A DNA stretch of 64,000 nucleotides from Achromobacter sp. UMC46 (GTDB lineage: Bacteria; Pseudomonadota; Gammaproteobacteria; Burkholderiales; Burkholderiaceae_B): the NCBI RefSeq assembly GCF_014170335.1, contig NZ_LZZS01000034.1:1-64000 (forward strand). The letters run 5' to 3'. A model generated the notes under the pieces. It saw only the letters and a program-made list of their open reading frames with translations. It made no database searches and was not told the DNA's origin. Shown piece after piece: positions 8,747 to 18,374 of this stretch. Positions within the stretch are counted from its first letter, which is position 1, and the number at the start of each line of letters is the position of its first letter. Position numbers and translations under genes: made by a program.

Positions 8747-10531
8747 TCAGTCGTCGCGGAACTGCATCTTGTACAGCGAAGCGTACAGGCCGTTGGCGGC
8801 CAGCAGTTCAGAGTGGGGACCATGTTCGACGATCTTGCCCGCGTCCAGCACGATGATGCGGTCGGCGTTCTGGACCGTGGACAGGCGGTGCGCGATGACC
8901 AGCGTAGTGCGACCCTTCATCAGGCGTTCCAGCGATGCCTGGACCTGGCGTTCGGACTCGTTGTCGAGCGCCGAGGTGGCTTCGTCCAGGATCAGGATCG
9001 GCGCGTTCTTGATCAGTGCGCGGGCGATCGCCAGGCGCTGGCGCTGGCCGCCCGACAGGCGGGCGGCGTTTTCACCCACCTGCGTGTTGATGCCTTGCGG
9101 CAGGCCTTCCACGAACTCCAGCAGGTTGGCCGCCGCCAGGGCGTCGCGCACCTTCTGTTCGCTGGAGCTGCCCAATGCGCCATACCCGACGTTGGCCGCG
9201 ATGGTGTCGTCGAACAGCACGACGTCCTGGCTGACCAGCGACAGGTGTGAACGCAAGCTGCGCAAAGTCAGGTCGTTGATCGGCGTGTCGTCCACCAGGA
9301 TGGTGCCGCTGTCGGCCAGCACAAAGCGCGGCAACATGTTGACCAGCGTCGTCTTGCCGCTGCCCGAACGGCCCACCAGGGCCACGGTCTGGCCGGGTTC
9401 CACGGTGAAGGAGATGTCATTGACCGTGTCGCGGTCGGCATCGGGGAAGCGGTGCGTGACGTTGCGGAACTCCACTTTGCCGCGCACGGGTTCGGGCAGT
9501 TCCTTGGTGCCGGTGTCGTTCTCGGGCGTCTGGTCGATCAGCGTGAACACGCTTTCGGCCGACACCAGCATCTTCTGCATGCGCGCCGCGACGTTGGTCA
9601 GGCGCTTGATGGGGTCGAAAATCTGCGCCAGCGCGGCCATGAACGACGCGAAGCTGCCCACGGTGAGCGCTCCGCTGTTGGCCTGGCTGAGCGCGACGGC
9701 GATGACCGCGCCGACCGAAATCGAGATGCAGACCTGCGTCAGCGGCGTCAGCGCGGCATCCGCCGTGGCGGTGCGCATGGCGAAGCGGCGCAGGCGGCGG
9801 CTGACGAAATCGAAACGGCCGCGTTCGACTTCATAGCCGTCGAACAGCTTGATGACGCGCTGGCCGTCGATGCCTTCGCCGACCACGCGGGTCAGTTCGG
9901 CGTTCATGTTGACGGTGTCGCGGTTGATACGGCGCAGGCGCTTGATGAAGAAGCGCGAGATCAGCACCGACACCGGCAGCATGATCAGGATGATCAGCGT
10001 CAGCACCCACGACATGTAGAGCAGCACGCCGATCAGGGCCAGCACCACCAGGGTTTCGCGCACCAGCACCGTGATGACGTCGGTGGCGTAGCCCGTGACG
10101 TTGCCGGCATCGATCGTGAAGCGGTTGAGCAGCCGGCCGGTGTCGCCGCGCTTGAAATCGGAATCAGGCAGGCCGAGCAGGCGTTCGAACATGTCGCGGC
10201 GCATGCCCAGCAGCACATTGTTGGCCACCCAGGCCAGCAGGTAGTCGCTGAAGAAGTTGCAGATCCCGCGCAGCAGGATCAAACCCACGACCGCTAGCGG
10301 CAAGGCCCAGACATAATAGGGTTTGGCCCCCGAAAAGCCGCCGTCCAGCAAGGGCTTCATAATGACGGCCAGAACGGGTTGCGTGGCCGCCGCGCCCGCC
10401 ATCAGCAGGACAGCCAGCAGCAAGCCCTTCCAGTAAGAACCCACCCGGCTGTATATCCGGCTCCAGAGTTCAGACTTGACGGGGTTGGAATCCGCGGGTG
10501 CGTTGCGTGCGGCAGAATTCAAAGGGAACAC
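8747..10531 (-). CDS. msbA: Lipid A export ATP-binding/permease protein MsbA
   Basis: This homodimeric ABC exporter flips lipid A-core from the inner to the outer leaflet of the inner membrane. It is a half-transporter of 594 residues, the usual length. Six membrane helices lie in about 30-330. The nucleotide-binding domain (about 355-594) has Walker A GRSGSGKTT, signature LSGGQRQR, Walker B ILILDEATSALD and an H-loop IAHRLST. The start is a GTG at 10531 with a weak ribosome site. No in-frame ATG lies close by. The neighbouring divergent gene is a heptosyltransferase-like enzyme, consistent with a lipopolysaccharide role. A terminator follows directly. Confidence 0.93.
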   Translation of the reverse strand: MFPLNSAARNAPADSNPVKSELWSRIYSRVGSYWKGLLLAVLLMAGAAATQPVLAVIMKPLLDGGFSGAKPYYVWALPLAVVGLILLRGICNFFSDYLLAWVANNVLLGMRRDMFERLLGLPDSDFKRGDTGRLLNRFTIDAGNVTGYATDVITVLVRETLVVLALIGVLLYMSWVLTLIILIMLPVSVLISRFFIKRLRRINRDTVNMNAELTRVVGEGIDGQRVIKLFDGYEVERGRFDFVSRRLRRFAMRTATADAALTPLTQVCISISVGAVIAVALSQANSGALTVGSFASFMAALAQIFDPIKRLTNVAARMQKMLVSAESVFTLIDQTPENDTGTKELPEPVRGKVEFRNVTHRFPDADRDTVNDISFTVEPGQTVALVGRSGSGKTTLVNMLPRFVLADSGTILVDDTPINDLTLRSLRSHLSLVSQDVVLFDDTIAANVGYGALGSSSEQKVRDALAAANLLEFVEGLPQGINTQVGENAARLSGGQRQRLAIARALIKNAPILILDEATSALDNESERQVQASLERLMKGRTTLVIAHRLSTVQNADRIIVLDAGKIVEHGPHSELLAANGLYASLYKMQFRDD

Positions 10532-10628
10532 TCGCTTTTATACAATTGTGCCCGGGATTGTACCGGCTACGCGCCGACGCGCTGTAGCGCCCCCCCTCAT
10601 TCCAGCCTCATTTTCCCCTCATCCGCCC

Positions 10629-11600
10629 ATGTCCGAAATCAGTTGCTTATACGTCCGGTTGCCCAATTGGGTGGGCGATGTCTGCATGAGCCTGCCCAGC
10701 CTGCGCGCCCTGCAGGCCGCTGGCCTGCCCCTGGTCATTTGCGCCCGCCCCTGGGCCCGCGACCTGCTGGATGGCGTGGCCAAACAGGATTTCATCCCCA
10801 TGCGCGGCAAGGTCGGCCCCGACCGGGCCGCCGTCAGCGCACACCGGCGCAGCCTGGGCGCCCTGGGGCGGCGCGCCCGCGGCCTGCTGCTGCCGGATTC
10901 GCTGTCCAGCGCGCTGGTCTTCCGGCTGGCGGGCCTGCCTTCGGCGGGCTACCGGGACGACGGCCGCAGCTTCCTGCTGCGCTGGCCCGTCGCCAAACCC
11001 GACGAGTCGCTGCACGCCGTCCAGTCCTGGCATTACCTGACCCGCGAAGCCCTGACCCGCTGGGGCCTGCCGTCCGGCCCCGCCCAGCCCGGCCCGACCC
11101 TGGACCTGCCGCTGACGCCCGCCCACCAGGAAGCCGCCGGCCAGGCGCTGCAGGCCGCCGGGCTGGCGCCCCACGGTTTCGTGCTGATCGCCCCGACTGC
11201 CACCGGGCTGCACAAGGGCAAGATCAAGGTCTGGCCAGGATTCGATACACTGACCCGCGCCTTACAAGCGCGCGGCCATACCGTGGTAATGTGCCCCCCT
11301 CCGGCTGAAACCGACGAGGCCCGGCGCAATGCGCCGACGGCGCAACTGCTGCCGCCCTTGCCGTTGGGCGCATTTGCCGCGCTGACGGCCCAGGCGGCGT
11401 TGGTGATTTGTAACGATTCCGGCGTCTCGCACGTCGCCGCGGCGGCTTCCGCCCGGGAACTTGCGCTGTTTGGTGTGACCCGGCCAGGACGAACCGGCCC
11501 GTGGTCGCCGCGGGCCGTCTGCGTCGGATCGGATCAAGCTTGGCCGTCCGTCGAAGAAGTGGAACAGCAGGCCATCACCCTGTTGGGCGGGACGAAGTAA
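10629..11600 (+). CDS. Glycosyltransferase family 9 (heptosyltransferase-like)
   Basis: The 323-residue cytoplasmic protein has the GT-B fold hallmarks of lipopolysaccharide heptosyltransferases. The N-terminal motif is LPNWVGDVCMSLP (residues about 8-20). A C-terminal donor-binding segment CNDSGVSHVAAAA follows (about 258-270). WaaC/WaaF-type enzymes transfer L,D-heptose from ADP-heptose to the inner core. Which one this is, or whether another sugar is used, is not decidable. ATG at 10629 was chosen because the family starts right there. The open frame extends 51 codons upstream into the msbA promoter region. It is divergent from msbA (97 bp) and 16 bp upstream of the DUF218 gene, probably cotranscribed with it. 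Confidence 0.88.
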   Translation: MSEISCLYVRLPNWVGDVCMSLPSLRALQAAGLPLVICARPWARDLLDGVAKQDFIPMRGKVGPDRAAVSAHRRSLGALGRRARGLLLPDSLSSALVFRLAGLPSAGYRDDGRSFLLRWPVAKPDESLHAVQSWHYLTREALTRWGLPSGPAQPGPTLDLPLTPAHQEAAGQALQAAGLAPHGFVLIAPTATGLHKGKIKVWPGFDTLTRALQARGHTVVMCPPPAETDEARRNAPTAQLLPPLPLGAFAALTAQAALVICNDSGVSHVAAAASARELALFGVTRPGRTGPWSPRAVCVGSDQAWPSVEEVEQQAITLLGGTK

Positions 11601-11616
11601 TCAGGATAGTTTTGAC

Positions 11617-12381
11617 ATGACCTTTTCCAGCTACCTCACGAATCTGATCATCCCTTACAACCTGTGCGTGACCTTTGTCATCATCGGTCTGGTGCTGTGC
11701 CTGTTCCGGCTGCGCAAGACCGGCGGCGCCATCATTGCCGCAGGCCTGCTTTGGGCATTGGCGTGGTCGCTGCCGGCCACCTCGCTGTGGCTGGGCGGCG
11801 CGCTGGAAAGCCGCTACCCGCACTTGCCTCCAGAGGATTCGCCGACCGCCGACGCCATCGTGGTGCTGGGCGGCAATACGGCCAATGGCCGCGCGAACTG
11901 GTTCCTGCCCTATGACAAGGGCACGGCGGTGGTGCGCGTGGACACGGCGGCCCAGCTTTACCTGGCCGGACGCGCGCCCAAGGTGGTGCTGTCGGGCGGC
12001 GCGCTGGAAGGCGATATCAGCGAAGCCCGCGGCATGGCGCACGCCATCCGCCAGCAAGGCGTGCCCGAAACCGCGCTGATCCTGGAAAACGCCAGCCGCA
12101 CCACCTACGAGAACGCCGCCCTGACCGAAGACCAGCTCAAATCGCGCGGTATCGGCAAGGTGCTGCTGGTGACGTCGGCGCTGCATATGCCGCGCGCCAT
12201 GGCCGCCTTCTCCAAGCAGGGCGTGGAAGCGATTGCCGCCCCCGCCCCGCCCCAGATCGTGGCGCCCACGGACGGTTCGCTGTCGTTGTGGGTGCCCGAC
12301 GAGCGCACCTTCGACGCCAGCCGTTCCATCATCAAGGAATACGCCGGCCTGTTCGTGTATTGGCTGCGCGGATGGGTATGA
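11617..12381 (+). CDS. YdcF/ElyC-family DUF218 membrane protein
   Basis: This is an inner-membrane protein of 254 residues. Two N-terminal hydrophobic helices (about 10-30 and 38-60) are followed by a DUF218 domain (about 80-235) with [13 protein letters not shown] and the [11 protein letters not shown] motif. ElyC in E. coli is needed for envelope integrity and undecaprenyl-phosphate carrier metabolism. The general DUF218 activity is not settled. It follows a glycosyltransferase gene by 16 bp and overlaps the next gene by 4 bp (ATGA), indicating one operon of envelope genes. Confidence 0.85.
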   Translation: MTFSSYLTNLIIPYNLCVTFVIIGLVLCLFRLRKTGGAIIAAGLLWALAWSLPATSLWLGGALESRYPHLPPEDSPTADAIVVLGGNTANGRANWFLPYDKGTAVVRVDTAAQLYLAGRAPKVVLSGGALEGDISEARGMAHAIRQQGVPETALILENASRTTYENAALTEDQLKSRGIGKVLLVTSALHMPRAMAAFSKQGVEAIAAPAPPQIVAPTDGSLSLWVPDERTFDASRSIIKEYAGLFVYWLRGWV

Positions 12382-12668
12382 GTTTGACCGGGCGGTCCGC
12401 GCCCGCGCTGGACTGCCGGGCGGGATGCGGCGCCTGTTGCATCGCGCCGTCGATCACCCGGCCGATTCCGGGCATGCCTGACGGCAAGCCGGCGGGCGTG
12501 CCGTGTATCCAGCTACTGCCGGACATGCGCTGCGCGATCTTCGGCCAGCCCTCACGGCCGGATTTCTGCGGCGGCCTGCAACCCCAGCACGACATGTGCG
12601 GCCCCGACCGCGAACACGCGGTCCTGTGGCTGGGGGAGCTGGAACGGGCGACAGCACCTGGCCACTGA
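12378..12668 (+). CDS. YkgJ-family cysteine cluster protein
   Basis: This 96-residue protein has the CxxCGxCC pattern near its N-terminus (CRAGCGACC) and further cysteines (CIQL, RCAIF, FCGG, MCG). The pattern is typical of the YkgJ/UPF0153 family thought to hold zinc or an iron-sulfur cluster. The start ATG overlaps the stop of the DUF218 gene as ATGA, implying coupled translation. An ATG two codons earlier (12372) is an alternative. Function unknown. Confidence 0.8.
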   Translation: MSLTGRSAPALDCRAGCGACCIAPSITRPIPGMPDGKPAGVPCIQLLPDMRCAIFGQPSRPDFCGGLQPQHDMCGPDREHAVLWLGELERATAPGH

Positions 12669-12691
12669 GGCGAGCGCCGCGCGGGGAAAGG

Positions 12692-13849
12692 TCAAACCCG
12701 GCTTGGGCGCGCTTGCAGCACCTTTTCGTACAGTTCCTCATATCTTGAGGCAACCGTTTCCCAGCTCTGATCGCGGGCGATCTCCAGGCCGCGCTCGGTC
12801 AATGCCGCCCGCAATTCGGGCTCTGAACCCAAGCGCTCCAGCGCCTGCGCCAATTGCGCGCCATCGCGCGGATCTTGCAGGATCAGGGCGTCCTTGCCGG
12901 CGGACAGATATTGCGCAAAGCCGCAATACGCCGGGGAACTGACCACGACCGGCAGCCCGTGCGACATCGCTTCCAGCGGCGCCATGCCGTAGCTGTCGTT
13001 CAGCGTGGGATGCGCATAGATGTCCGCCGCGCTGAAATACTGGGCCACTTCCGGCGTCGGGTCGACCAGCGTGACGCGGTGCGCGATGCCGCTGGCGGCG
13101 CGGACCCGGTCGCGAGTGGGCGCATCCGCGCCCACGACCAGCAGCTTGTAATGGCCAGGCAACTGCGCCAGCGCATCCAGCAAAGCCGGCAGCCCTTTGC
13201 GCAACGGGTTGCGGGCCACCAGCAGGCAACCCATCGTGCCCGCGTCCCAGCCCAGGCGCGCACGCGTGGCGTCGCGGCCGCGGGAATCCTCGCCCGACGG
13301 CAATTTGACCCCGGGCGCGATGATGTCCACCCGCAATTGCGGGCCGTAGCTGCGGTGCAGTTGATCCATGATCAAGCCGGACACGGCGACCACGCGCCGC
13401 GCGGGCACGCAGCGCACGCGCAGCTTTTCCAGCAGCAGATAGGTGACCAGGCGCGGACTCAGCCACGCCGTCACCCGGGCGAGCGGCCTGACGCGCGTGA
13501 TGCGGTTGTAGCGCACGGGCGTCACGTGCATCACCTGGATGTCTCCGGCCCAGCCGTTCATGTGCGAATGCACGATGTCGAACTTGCCGCGCGTGAGCCG
13601 GTCGGCCCGCCAGGCGAAGTACAGCACCCGCATCCAGCTGGGCAGCCAACCGGGAAAGCGCACCGGCAGGAATCGGAACGGCAGGTCGCAGTCGAAGTCG
13701 CGCGCCACGATGGAGACGTCGTGGCGCTGGCTCAGGACGCGCATCAGCTCGACGCCATAGGCCTCCGCGCCTCCGAAGCGATTGCCGAAGCGGTCGACCA
13801 GCAACGCGATGCGAAGCCGCCGCTCAGCGGCGCCGGCGGGTGTCTTCAT
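12692..13849 (-). CDS. Glycosyltransferase family 4
   Basis: The 385-residue GT-B enzyme has an N-terminal Rossmann half with FGNRFGGAEAYG. The C-terminal GT4 half has the E-x7-E signature in SYGMAPLEAMSHGLPVVVS (about residues 288-306). It is the last gene of the minus-strand glycan cluster downstream of dnaE and overlaps the deacetylase gene by 26 bp. It probably adds a sugar to the lipopolysaccharide core. Donor and acceptor are unknown. Bordetella has a comparable core cluster close to dnaE, which supports the role by analogy. Confidence 0.87.
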   Translation of the reverse strand: MKTPAGAAERRLRIALLVDRFGNRFGGAEAYGVELMRVLSQRHDVSIVARDFDCDLPFRFLPVRFPGWLPSWMRVLYFAWRADRLTRGKFDIVHSHMNGWAGDIQVMHVTPVRYNRITRVRPLARVTAWLSPRLVTYLLLEKLRVRCVPARRVVAVSGLIMDQLHRSYGPQLRVDIIAPGVKLPSGEDSRGRDATRARLGWDAGTMGCLLVARNPLRKGLPALLDALAQLPGHYKLLVVGADAPTRDRVRAASGIAHRVTLVDPTPEVAQYFSAADIYAHPTLNDSYGMAPLEAMSHGLPVVVSSPAYCGFAQYLSAGKDALILQDPRDGAQLAQALERLGSEPELRAALTERGLEIARDQSWETVASRYEELYEKVLQARPSRV

Positions 13850-14549
13850 ACCGGGTCAGGCACTTCTGGAGGAAGCGGATGATGTTGGTGGAACGCGCCA
13901 CTGTCACCCGAGGCAGCCCGAACGGATCGTCGGACGCCGCAGCCAGGCCGCGCTGCGTCAGCGTGGCGTTGTCGTAGCCGGCCTCGCGGGCCATGGCGCG
14001 ATGTTCCGGCCCATGGTCGCCGTAGGGGTAGCAGAAAGCCGTGACAGGCCCGCCCAGCGCCTGCTCCAGTTCGTCCTTGGATTCAACGATCTGGCGCTTG
14101 GCTTCCTCGGGCGCCATTTCGGGCAGATGCACGTGGTCCAGCGTATGCGAACCGACCTCGTTGCCGGCCTGCGCCCATTCGCGCATTTCCTGCACGGTCA
14201 TCAGGGCCGAAAACGGGATGCCTTTTTCAAGGTCCCAGACGTTGCCGCCGTCGAATTGGCGCGCGACGAAATAGTTGGTGGCGGTGAAGCCCAGTTCACT
14301 GAGCACGGGCATCGCGTTGTGATGCACATTGCGGTAGCCGTCGTCGAAGGTGATGCCGAACACCTTGCCCTGGCGCTCGCCGCGCACATAGGGCATGACG
14401 TCGCGCATGGACAGGCCGCGATAGCCTAGCCGGCGCATCCAGCGCATCTGGCGGGCGAAGCTGTCGGGATGTACGGTCAATCCGCGAAACGGCGTGCCCT
14501 TGGGGTTGGGCTCGCCGATCTGGTGGTACATGAGAATGGGGATAGACAT
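13824..14549 (-). CDS. Polysaccharide deacetylase family protein (NodB domain)
   Basis: This carbohydrate esterase family 4 enzyme of 241 residues starts with PILMYHQIG. The metal-binding motifs are present: ITFDDGY (catalytic Asp pair, about 67-73) and SHTLDH (His ligands, about 131-136). These enzymes remove N-acetyl groups from HexNAc sugars. Between glycosyltransferase genes it most likely deacetylates a core GlcNAc or GalNAc. No signal peptide is visible, so it would act in the cytoplasm on a precursor. It overlaps the downstream GT4 gene by 26 bp and is separated from the upstream GT4 gene by 9 bp. Confidence 0.88.
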   Translation of the reverse strand: MSIPILMYHQIGEPNPKGTPFRGLTVHPDSFARQMRWMRRLGYRGLSMRDVMPYVRGERQGKVFGITFDDGYRNVHHNAMPVLSELGFTATNYFVARQFDGGNVWDLEKGIPFSALMTVQEMREWAQAGNEVGSHTLDHVHLPEMAPEEAKRQIVESKDELEQALGGPVTAFCYPYGDHGPEHRAMAREAGYDNATLTQRGLAAASDDPFGLPRVTVARSTNIIRFLQKCLTRYEDTRRRR

Positions 14550-14558
14550 AGGACCGGA

Positions 14559-15683
14559 TTATAGGGCCCGGCGTCCATCCCGCGTACGTTGGTAGACCTC
14601 GACTGTGGCGGCGGCGAAACGGTCAAGATTGAAGTCGCGCAGGCTGGTTTCGCGGGCGCGGGCGCCCATGGCGCGCACCGTGTCCGGGTGGTCCAGCATG
14701 AAACGCAGCTTGGCCGTCATGGCAGGCACGTCGCGCACCGGCACGATCCAGCCGTCCACGCCGTCCGTGACGTTCTCGGGCAACCCGCCGGCGTCGGTCA
14801 CCAGCGCGGGCAGACCCAGGCCCATGATCTCGCGGCATGCGAAGGACAGCGCTTCGCGGTAGGACAGCACGAAGCCGGCATGGCATGACGCCAGCGCGGC
14901 GCGCACGTCGTCGAGCAATCCGGGGAACCGGACCTGGTCGATCATGCCCAGCTCGCGCACGCGGGCCAGCTTGGCCTCGGACGGCGGATCGCCCGCCACC
15001 ATCAGCAGCACGCGCGCCTTGTCGGCCGGCGGCAAGGCGGCCACGGCGGCGACAAGATCCAGCCAGCCCTTGTCGTAGTCGGTCCCGCCCGCGCTGCCCA
15101 GCAGCAGCTTGCCCTGCCATGCCGGGCCAAAGATCAGCGCGCGCAGCTTATCCAGGCTTTCGGGCGGCGGCGGCGCGAAGAAATTCGTGTCGATGCCGTG
15201 CCGGATCGTGGTGATGGGACGCTTGTTGTAAGGCGAATCCTGCATCAGGCCATGCACGTAGTCGCTGACGGCGATGCCGTGGTCGGTCGCCAGCGCGACG
15301 CGCAACTTGTGGCCGAAGCTGGAGAGCGGATGGTCGTTGTGTTTGGTGAACACGATGCGCGGGCGGCGAGCCATGCCCAGCGTGGCCAGCATCACCTGCT
15401 TGTGATCGGCCGAGCCGTTGACGTGGATGATGTCGAAACGCCCGGCCTTGATCAAGCGGCGCAGTTGCGCGCGGTCCTTGAACCAGGACGACGGGCGGGT
15501 CTTGTATTGCATGTCGACCACGGTCACACCGGGAATGGCACGGGCGTAGCGGAACAGCCGGCTGGTGGGCGGCGCCGCCACGGTGATCTCGTGGTCGCGC
15601 GCCAAGGCCTTCGCCAGGTTGATGATGTAGGTGACGTGCCCCCCGCCGTTGCCGGCGTGGAAGTTCGTGTACAGGATCTTCAC
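14559..15683 (-). CDS. Glycosyltransferase family 4
   Basis: The 374-residue GT-B enzyme has an N-terminal nucleotide-fold half with the glycine-rich AGNGGGHVTYI (about 9-19). The C-terminal half has SYREALSFACREIMGLGLPA, the GT4 E-x7-E motif. It overlaps the upstream GT2 gene by 4 bp (ATGA), so translation is probably coupled. It is one of three GT4 enzymes in the cluster, and the linkage it makes is unknown. Confidence 0.87.
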   Translation of the reverse strand: MKILYTNFHAGNGGGHVTYIINLAKALARDHEITVAAPPTSRLFRYARAIPGVTVVDMQYKTRPSSWFKDRAQLRRLIKAGRFDIIHVNGSADHKQVMLATLGMARRPRIVFTKHNDHPLSSFGHKLRVALATDHGIAVSDYVHGLMQDSPYNKRPITTIRHGIDTNFFAPPPPESLDKLRALIFGPAWQGKLLLGSAGGTDYDKGWLDLVAAVAALPPADKARVLLMVAGDPPSEAKLARVRELGMIDQVRFPGLLDDVRAALASCHAGFVLSYREALSFACREIMGLGLPALVTDAGGLPENVTDGVDGWIVPVRDVPAMTAKLRFMLDHPDTVRAMGARARETSLRDFNLDRFAAATVEVYQRTRDGRRAL

Positions 15684-16432
15684 TTCTGCTTCTCGGCCAG
15701 GAACATCAGCTTGGAATAGCGGAAGAAACTGCCTGCCGCCGCCGTCACCGCCAGCACAAGGCCGTGCTTGCCGTCCAGGAAACCGCGCCGAATCAGATAG
15801 ATGCGCACGAACGTCCAGAAGCCATGGCCCAGCGCGCCGAAGATCGAGGTGCGTCGCCCCTTGGCGTACATCATGGCCGCCGCGTCGGACGAATAGCGGT
15901 TGACCTTGTTGATCAGCGCATCCAGGTTGTCGTAGGGATAGTGGTTGAAATAGCCCTGCAGTTTCAGGGGCTGGCCGTTGGCCGGCACGACGCGTTCATG
16001 CACGGCGGCGTCGGTGAAGCGTGCCGTGCCGCGTTTGAACAGGCGCAGCACGTAGTCCGGCCACCAGCCGCTATGGCGGATGTCTTTCCCGCAGAAATTC
16101 GACAGCCGGGCGATCTCGTAGGCGTCGGCGCGCGGGTTCGCCAGCACGTCCTGGATTTCGCGGGCCAGCTCGGGCGTGACGCGCTCGTCGGCGTCGATCG
16201 ACAGCACCCAGTCGCCCGTCGCTAAGTCCAGCGCACGGTTCTTCTGGGGGCCGAAGCCGGGCCAGTCGGACGTGATTTCAACGCGAGCGCCCAGCGCCTG
16301 CGCGAGTTCGACGGTGCCATCGGTGCTGCCCGAATCCACCACGATGAATTCGTCGGCAAAGGCCACGGACTTGAGGCAGGCGGCGATGTTCGCCGCTTCG
16401 TTCTTGGTGATGATGATGACCGATAGCTTCAT
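15680..16432 (-). CDS. Glycosyltransferase family 2 (WaaE/KdtX-like)
   Basis: The 250-residue GT-A enzyme starts with LSVIIITKNE. It has VVDSGSTDGT for nucleotide binding and the DADER metal motif (about 94-98). Length and the C-terminal YLIRRGFLDGKHG segment are as in the WaaE/KdtX beta-1,4-glucosyltransferases that modify the inner-core heptose. The C-terminal hydrophobic stretch suggests membrane association. It overlaps both neighbours by 4 bp. Confidence 0.87.
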   Translation of the reverse strand: MKLSVIIITKNEAANIAACLKSVAFADEFIVVDSGSTDGTVELAQALGARVEITSDWPGFGPQKNRALDLATGDWVLSIDADERVTPELAREIQDVLANPRADAYEIARLSNFCGKDIRHSGWWPDYVLRLFKRGTARFTDAAVHERVVPANGQPLKLQGYFNHYPYDNLDALINKVNRYSSDAAAMMYAKGRRTSIFGALGHGFWTFVRIYLIRRGFLDGKHGLVLAVTAAAGSFFRYSKLMFLAEKQK

Positions 16433-17277
16433 CCGCGATTCCTAAGACGCTTTTTCCAGGCTTTCCAGGCGTGGTAGCGGGGCCCCCAGAAGGGGTCGCG
16501 CGACAGCCAGATACGCCGGTTCAGCCAGGTTCCGCCCTGATTGCGAACCGCGAAACGAAAGATGTGTCCGGGGTCGGCGCCAGGGGTGTTCTGTCCGAAA
16601 GGGTCGGTAGTGTACAAGTGCACGAAACCCGCCTGCCGGGCGGCGGCCACGTAATCCGCATCGAAATAGCCTTGCGGCCAGCAGAGATGGTCGCTGACGG
16701 CGCCCAGGCGGCGCACGAAGGTGTCGCGGGAATCGTGCAGCTCTTGTGCGATGTGGTCGCGCTTGGCGTCCACGTCTGCGCCGCAGACCTTGTCCCAGCG
16801 GGTGTGGGTATGTGTGTGGGAATGGAATTCGAACGTGCCCGCGGCCTGCATGGCTTCGATTTCGCTCCAACGCAGCATGGCCTCGTCGGCACGGCCGGCG
16901 GCCACCAGCTGCTTGCAGGCGTCGTGGTCGGGGGTGGCCGGCAGCGGGCCGCCCTGCCCCGCGTGCGGCCGCACGGGACCGTCGCCGATCCAGCCCGTGA
17001 TGGTGAACAGCACGGCACGCATGCCGTAGCGCGCCAGCACCGGGTGCGCGTGCACCCAATTGTTCAGGTAGCCGTCGTCGAAGGTGATCAGCACCGACCG
17101 TTCTGGCGCCGGACCGCCCGCCAGGTACGCGGCGAACTGGCTGGCGGACAGCGATTGATATCCCGCCCGCGCCAGGCGCGAGACCTGGGCGTCGAACACG
17201 TCCGGCGTCGCCGCGATCATGCCGCCCGCAGGGGTGACATGGTGGTACATCAGCACGGGGACGTTGGGCGCGTTCAT
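16429..17277 (-). CDS. Polysaccharide deacetylase family protein (NodB domain)
   Basis: This is a second CE4 deacetylase, 282 residues. It starts PVLMYHHVTP, with ITFDDGY (catalytic Asp) and SHTHTH (His ligands). It has an insertion relative to the 241-residue deacetylase in the same cluster, and a basic C-terminus (KAWKKRLRNRG). The start ATG at 17277 overlaps the stop of the upstream GT4 gene by 4 bp. An ATG seven codons further upstream lies within that gene. Two different deacetylases suggest two deacetylated amino sugars in the glycan. Confidence 0.87.
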   Translation of the reverse strand: MNAPNVPVLMYHHVTPAGGMIAATPDVFDAQVSRLARAGYQSLSASQFAAYLAGGPAPERSVLITFDDGYLNNWVHAHPVLARYGMRAVLFTITGWIGDGPVRPHAGQGGPLPATPDHDACKQLVAAGRADEAMLRWSEIEAMQAAGTFEFHSHTHTHTRWDKVCGADVDAKRDHIAQELHDSRDTFVRRLGAVSDHLCWPQGYFDADYVAAARQAGFVHLYTTDPFGQNTPGADPGHIFRFAVRNQGGTWLNRRIWLSRDPFWGPRYHAWKAWKKRLRNRG

Positions 17278-18374
17278 CCCGCGCGCTCCGCCAGCCACTT
17301 GAGATAGATGGCTTCGGTGGTTTCAGCCAGGCGGGCAGGCGAAAACACCGCTTCTTCCCAGACCATCTTGCGGCCGGCGTCGCCCATGCGCCGGCGCAGC
17401 GCCGGGTCGTCGATCAGGCGCTGCAGGGCGTCGGTCAAGGCCTGGGGATCCTTCGGGGGTACCAGGAAGCCGGTATCGCCATTGCGGAACATCTCGGACA
17501 CGCCGCCCACGTCGGTGCCGATCACCGGCAGGCCGCTGGCCTGCGCTTCGACATAGACGGTGCCGGACGCTTCCTGCTGCGTGGCCAGGGCGAAGACGTC
17601 GAATCCGGCCAGCAGGTTCGGCACGTCGCGCCGCATGCCCATCAGGTGAATGCGGTCTTGCAGGCCGAGTGCTGCGATGTAGTCCTGCGTCTGTTCGAAG
17701 ACAGGCGACCCGCCTCCGACGAACACCAGGTGCAGCTTGGGCCGGTCGGTCATCAGCGGCACGATCGCGTCGATCAGGTCTTTGTGGCCTTTGGTAGCGC
17801 GCATGACCGCCACGCAGCCCACGACGACGTCGTCGTCGGCCAGGCCGAGCTCGTCGCGCAGGGTCGACCGCTCAACGGGCGGCGGCAGCACGATGGGCGA
17901 ATAGACGGTGGCCACCTTGTTGGCCGGCACGCCGCGTTCGATCAAGTATTTGCGCACATGGTCACTGACCGTCGTGACCCTGTGCGGCAGACAGGTGTAG
18001 GACCACATCGACCCCACTTTGTTGGACAGGTGGCGGGTCCGCACGATCAGCGGGGTGCCCGCCAATCTGGCGCCGACCGCCGCAATGACCGTATCGCGCC
18101 GGCTGTGCGTGTTGAGCACGTCGAAGCGCCCTTCCTTCAGGATGCCGCGGACCGCGGCCACACCCTTCAGGTAGTTCACCGGCCCGTCCATGTTGACCTT
18201 GTGCACGGTGAAACCGGCATCGGAAAGACGTTCGACCAGCAAGGCCCTAGGCTGGCAAATGGCTTCAACATGATGGCCGCGCGCGCGCATGGCCGTCATT
18301 TCCTTGAAGATCCGCCCCTCCTGGCCGCCAAAACTGGTGGCGGCTTCCGAATGCACGATACGCAACTTTGGCAT
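17274..18374 (-). CDS. Glycosyltransferase family 4
   Basis: The 366-residue GT-B enzyme starts MPKLRIVHSEAATSFGGQEG. The donor-binding half carries the GT4 signature in QEASGTVYVEAQASGLPVIG (about 270-289). The ATG shares its first base with the dnaE stop codon (TGATG), so it is translationally coupled to dnaE. The open frame continues upstream inside dnaE, but those codons belong to dnaE. It is the first gene of the glycan cluster. Confidence 0.88.
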   Translation of the reverse strand: MPKLRIVHSEAATSFGGQEGRIFKEMTAMRARGHHVEAICQPRALLVERLSDAGFTVHKVNMDGPVNYLKGVAAVRGILKEGRFDVLNTHSRRDTVIAAVGARLAGTPLIVRTRHLSNKVGSMWSYTCLPHRVTTVSDHVRKYLIERGVPANKVATVYSPIVLPPPVERSTLRDELGLADDDVVVGCVAVMRATKGHKDLIDAIVPLMTDRPKLHLVFVGGGSPVFEQTQDYIAALGLQDRIHLMGMRRDVPNLLAGFDVFALATQQEASGTVYVEAQASGLPVIGTDVGGVSEMFRNGDTGFLVPPKDPQALTDALQRLIDDPALRRRMGDAGRKMVWEEAVFSPARLAETTEAIYLKWLAERAG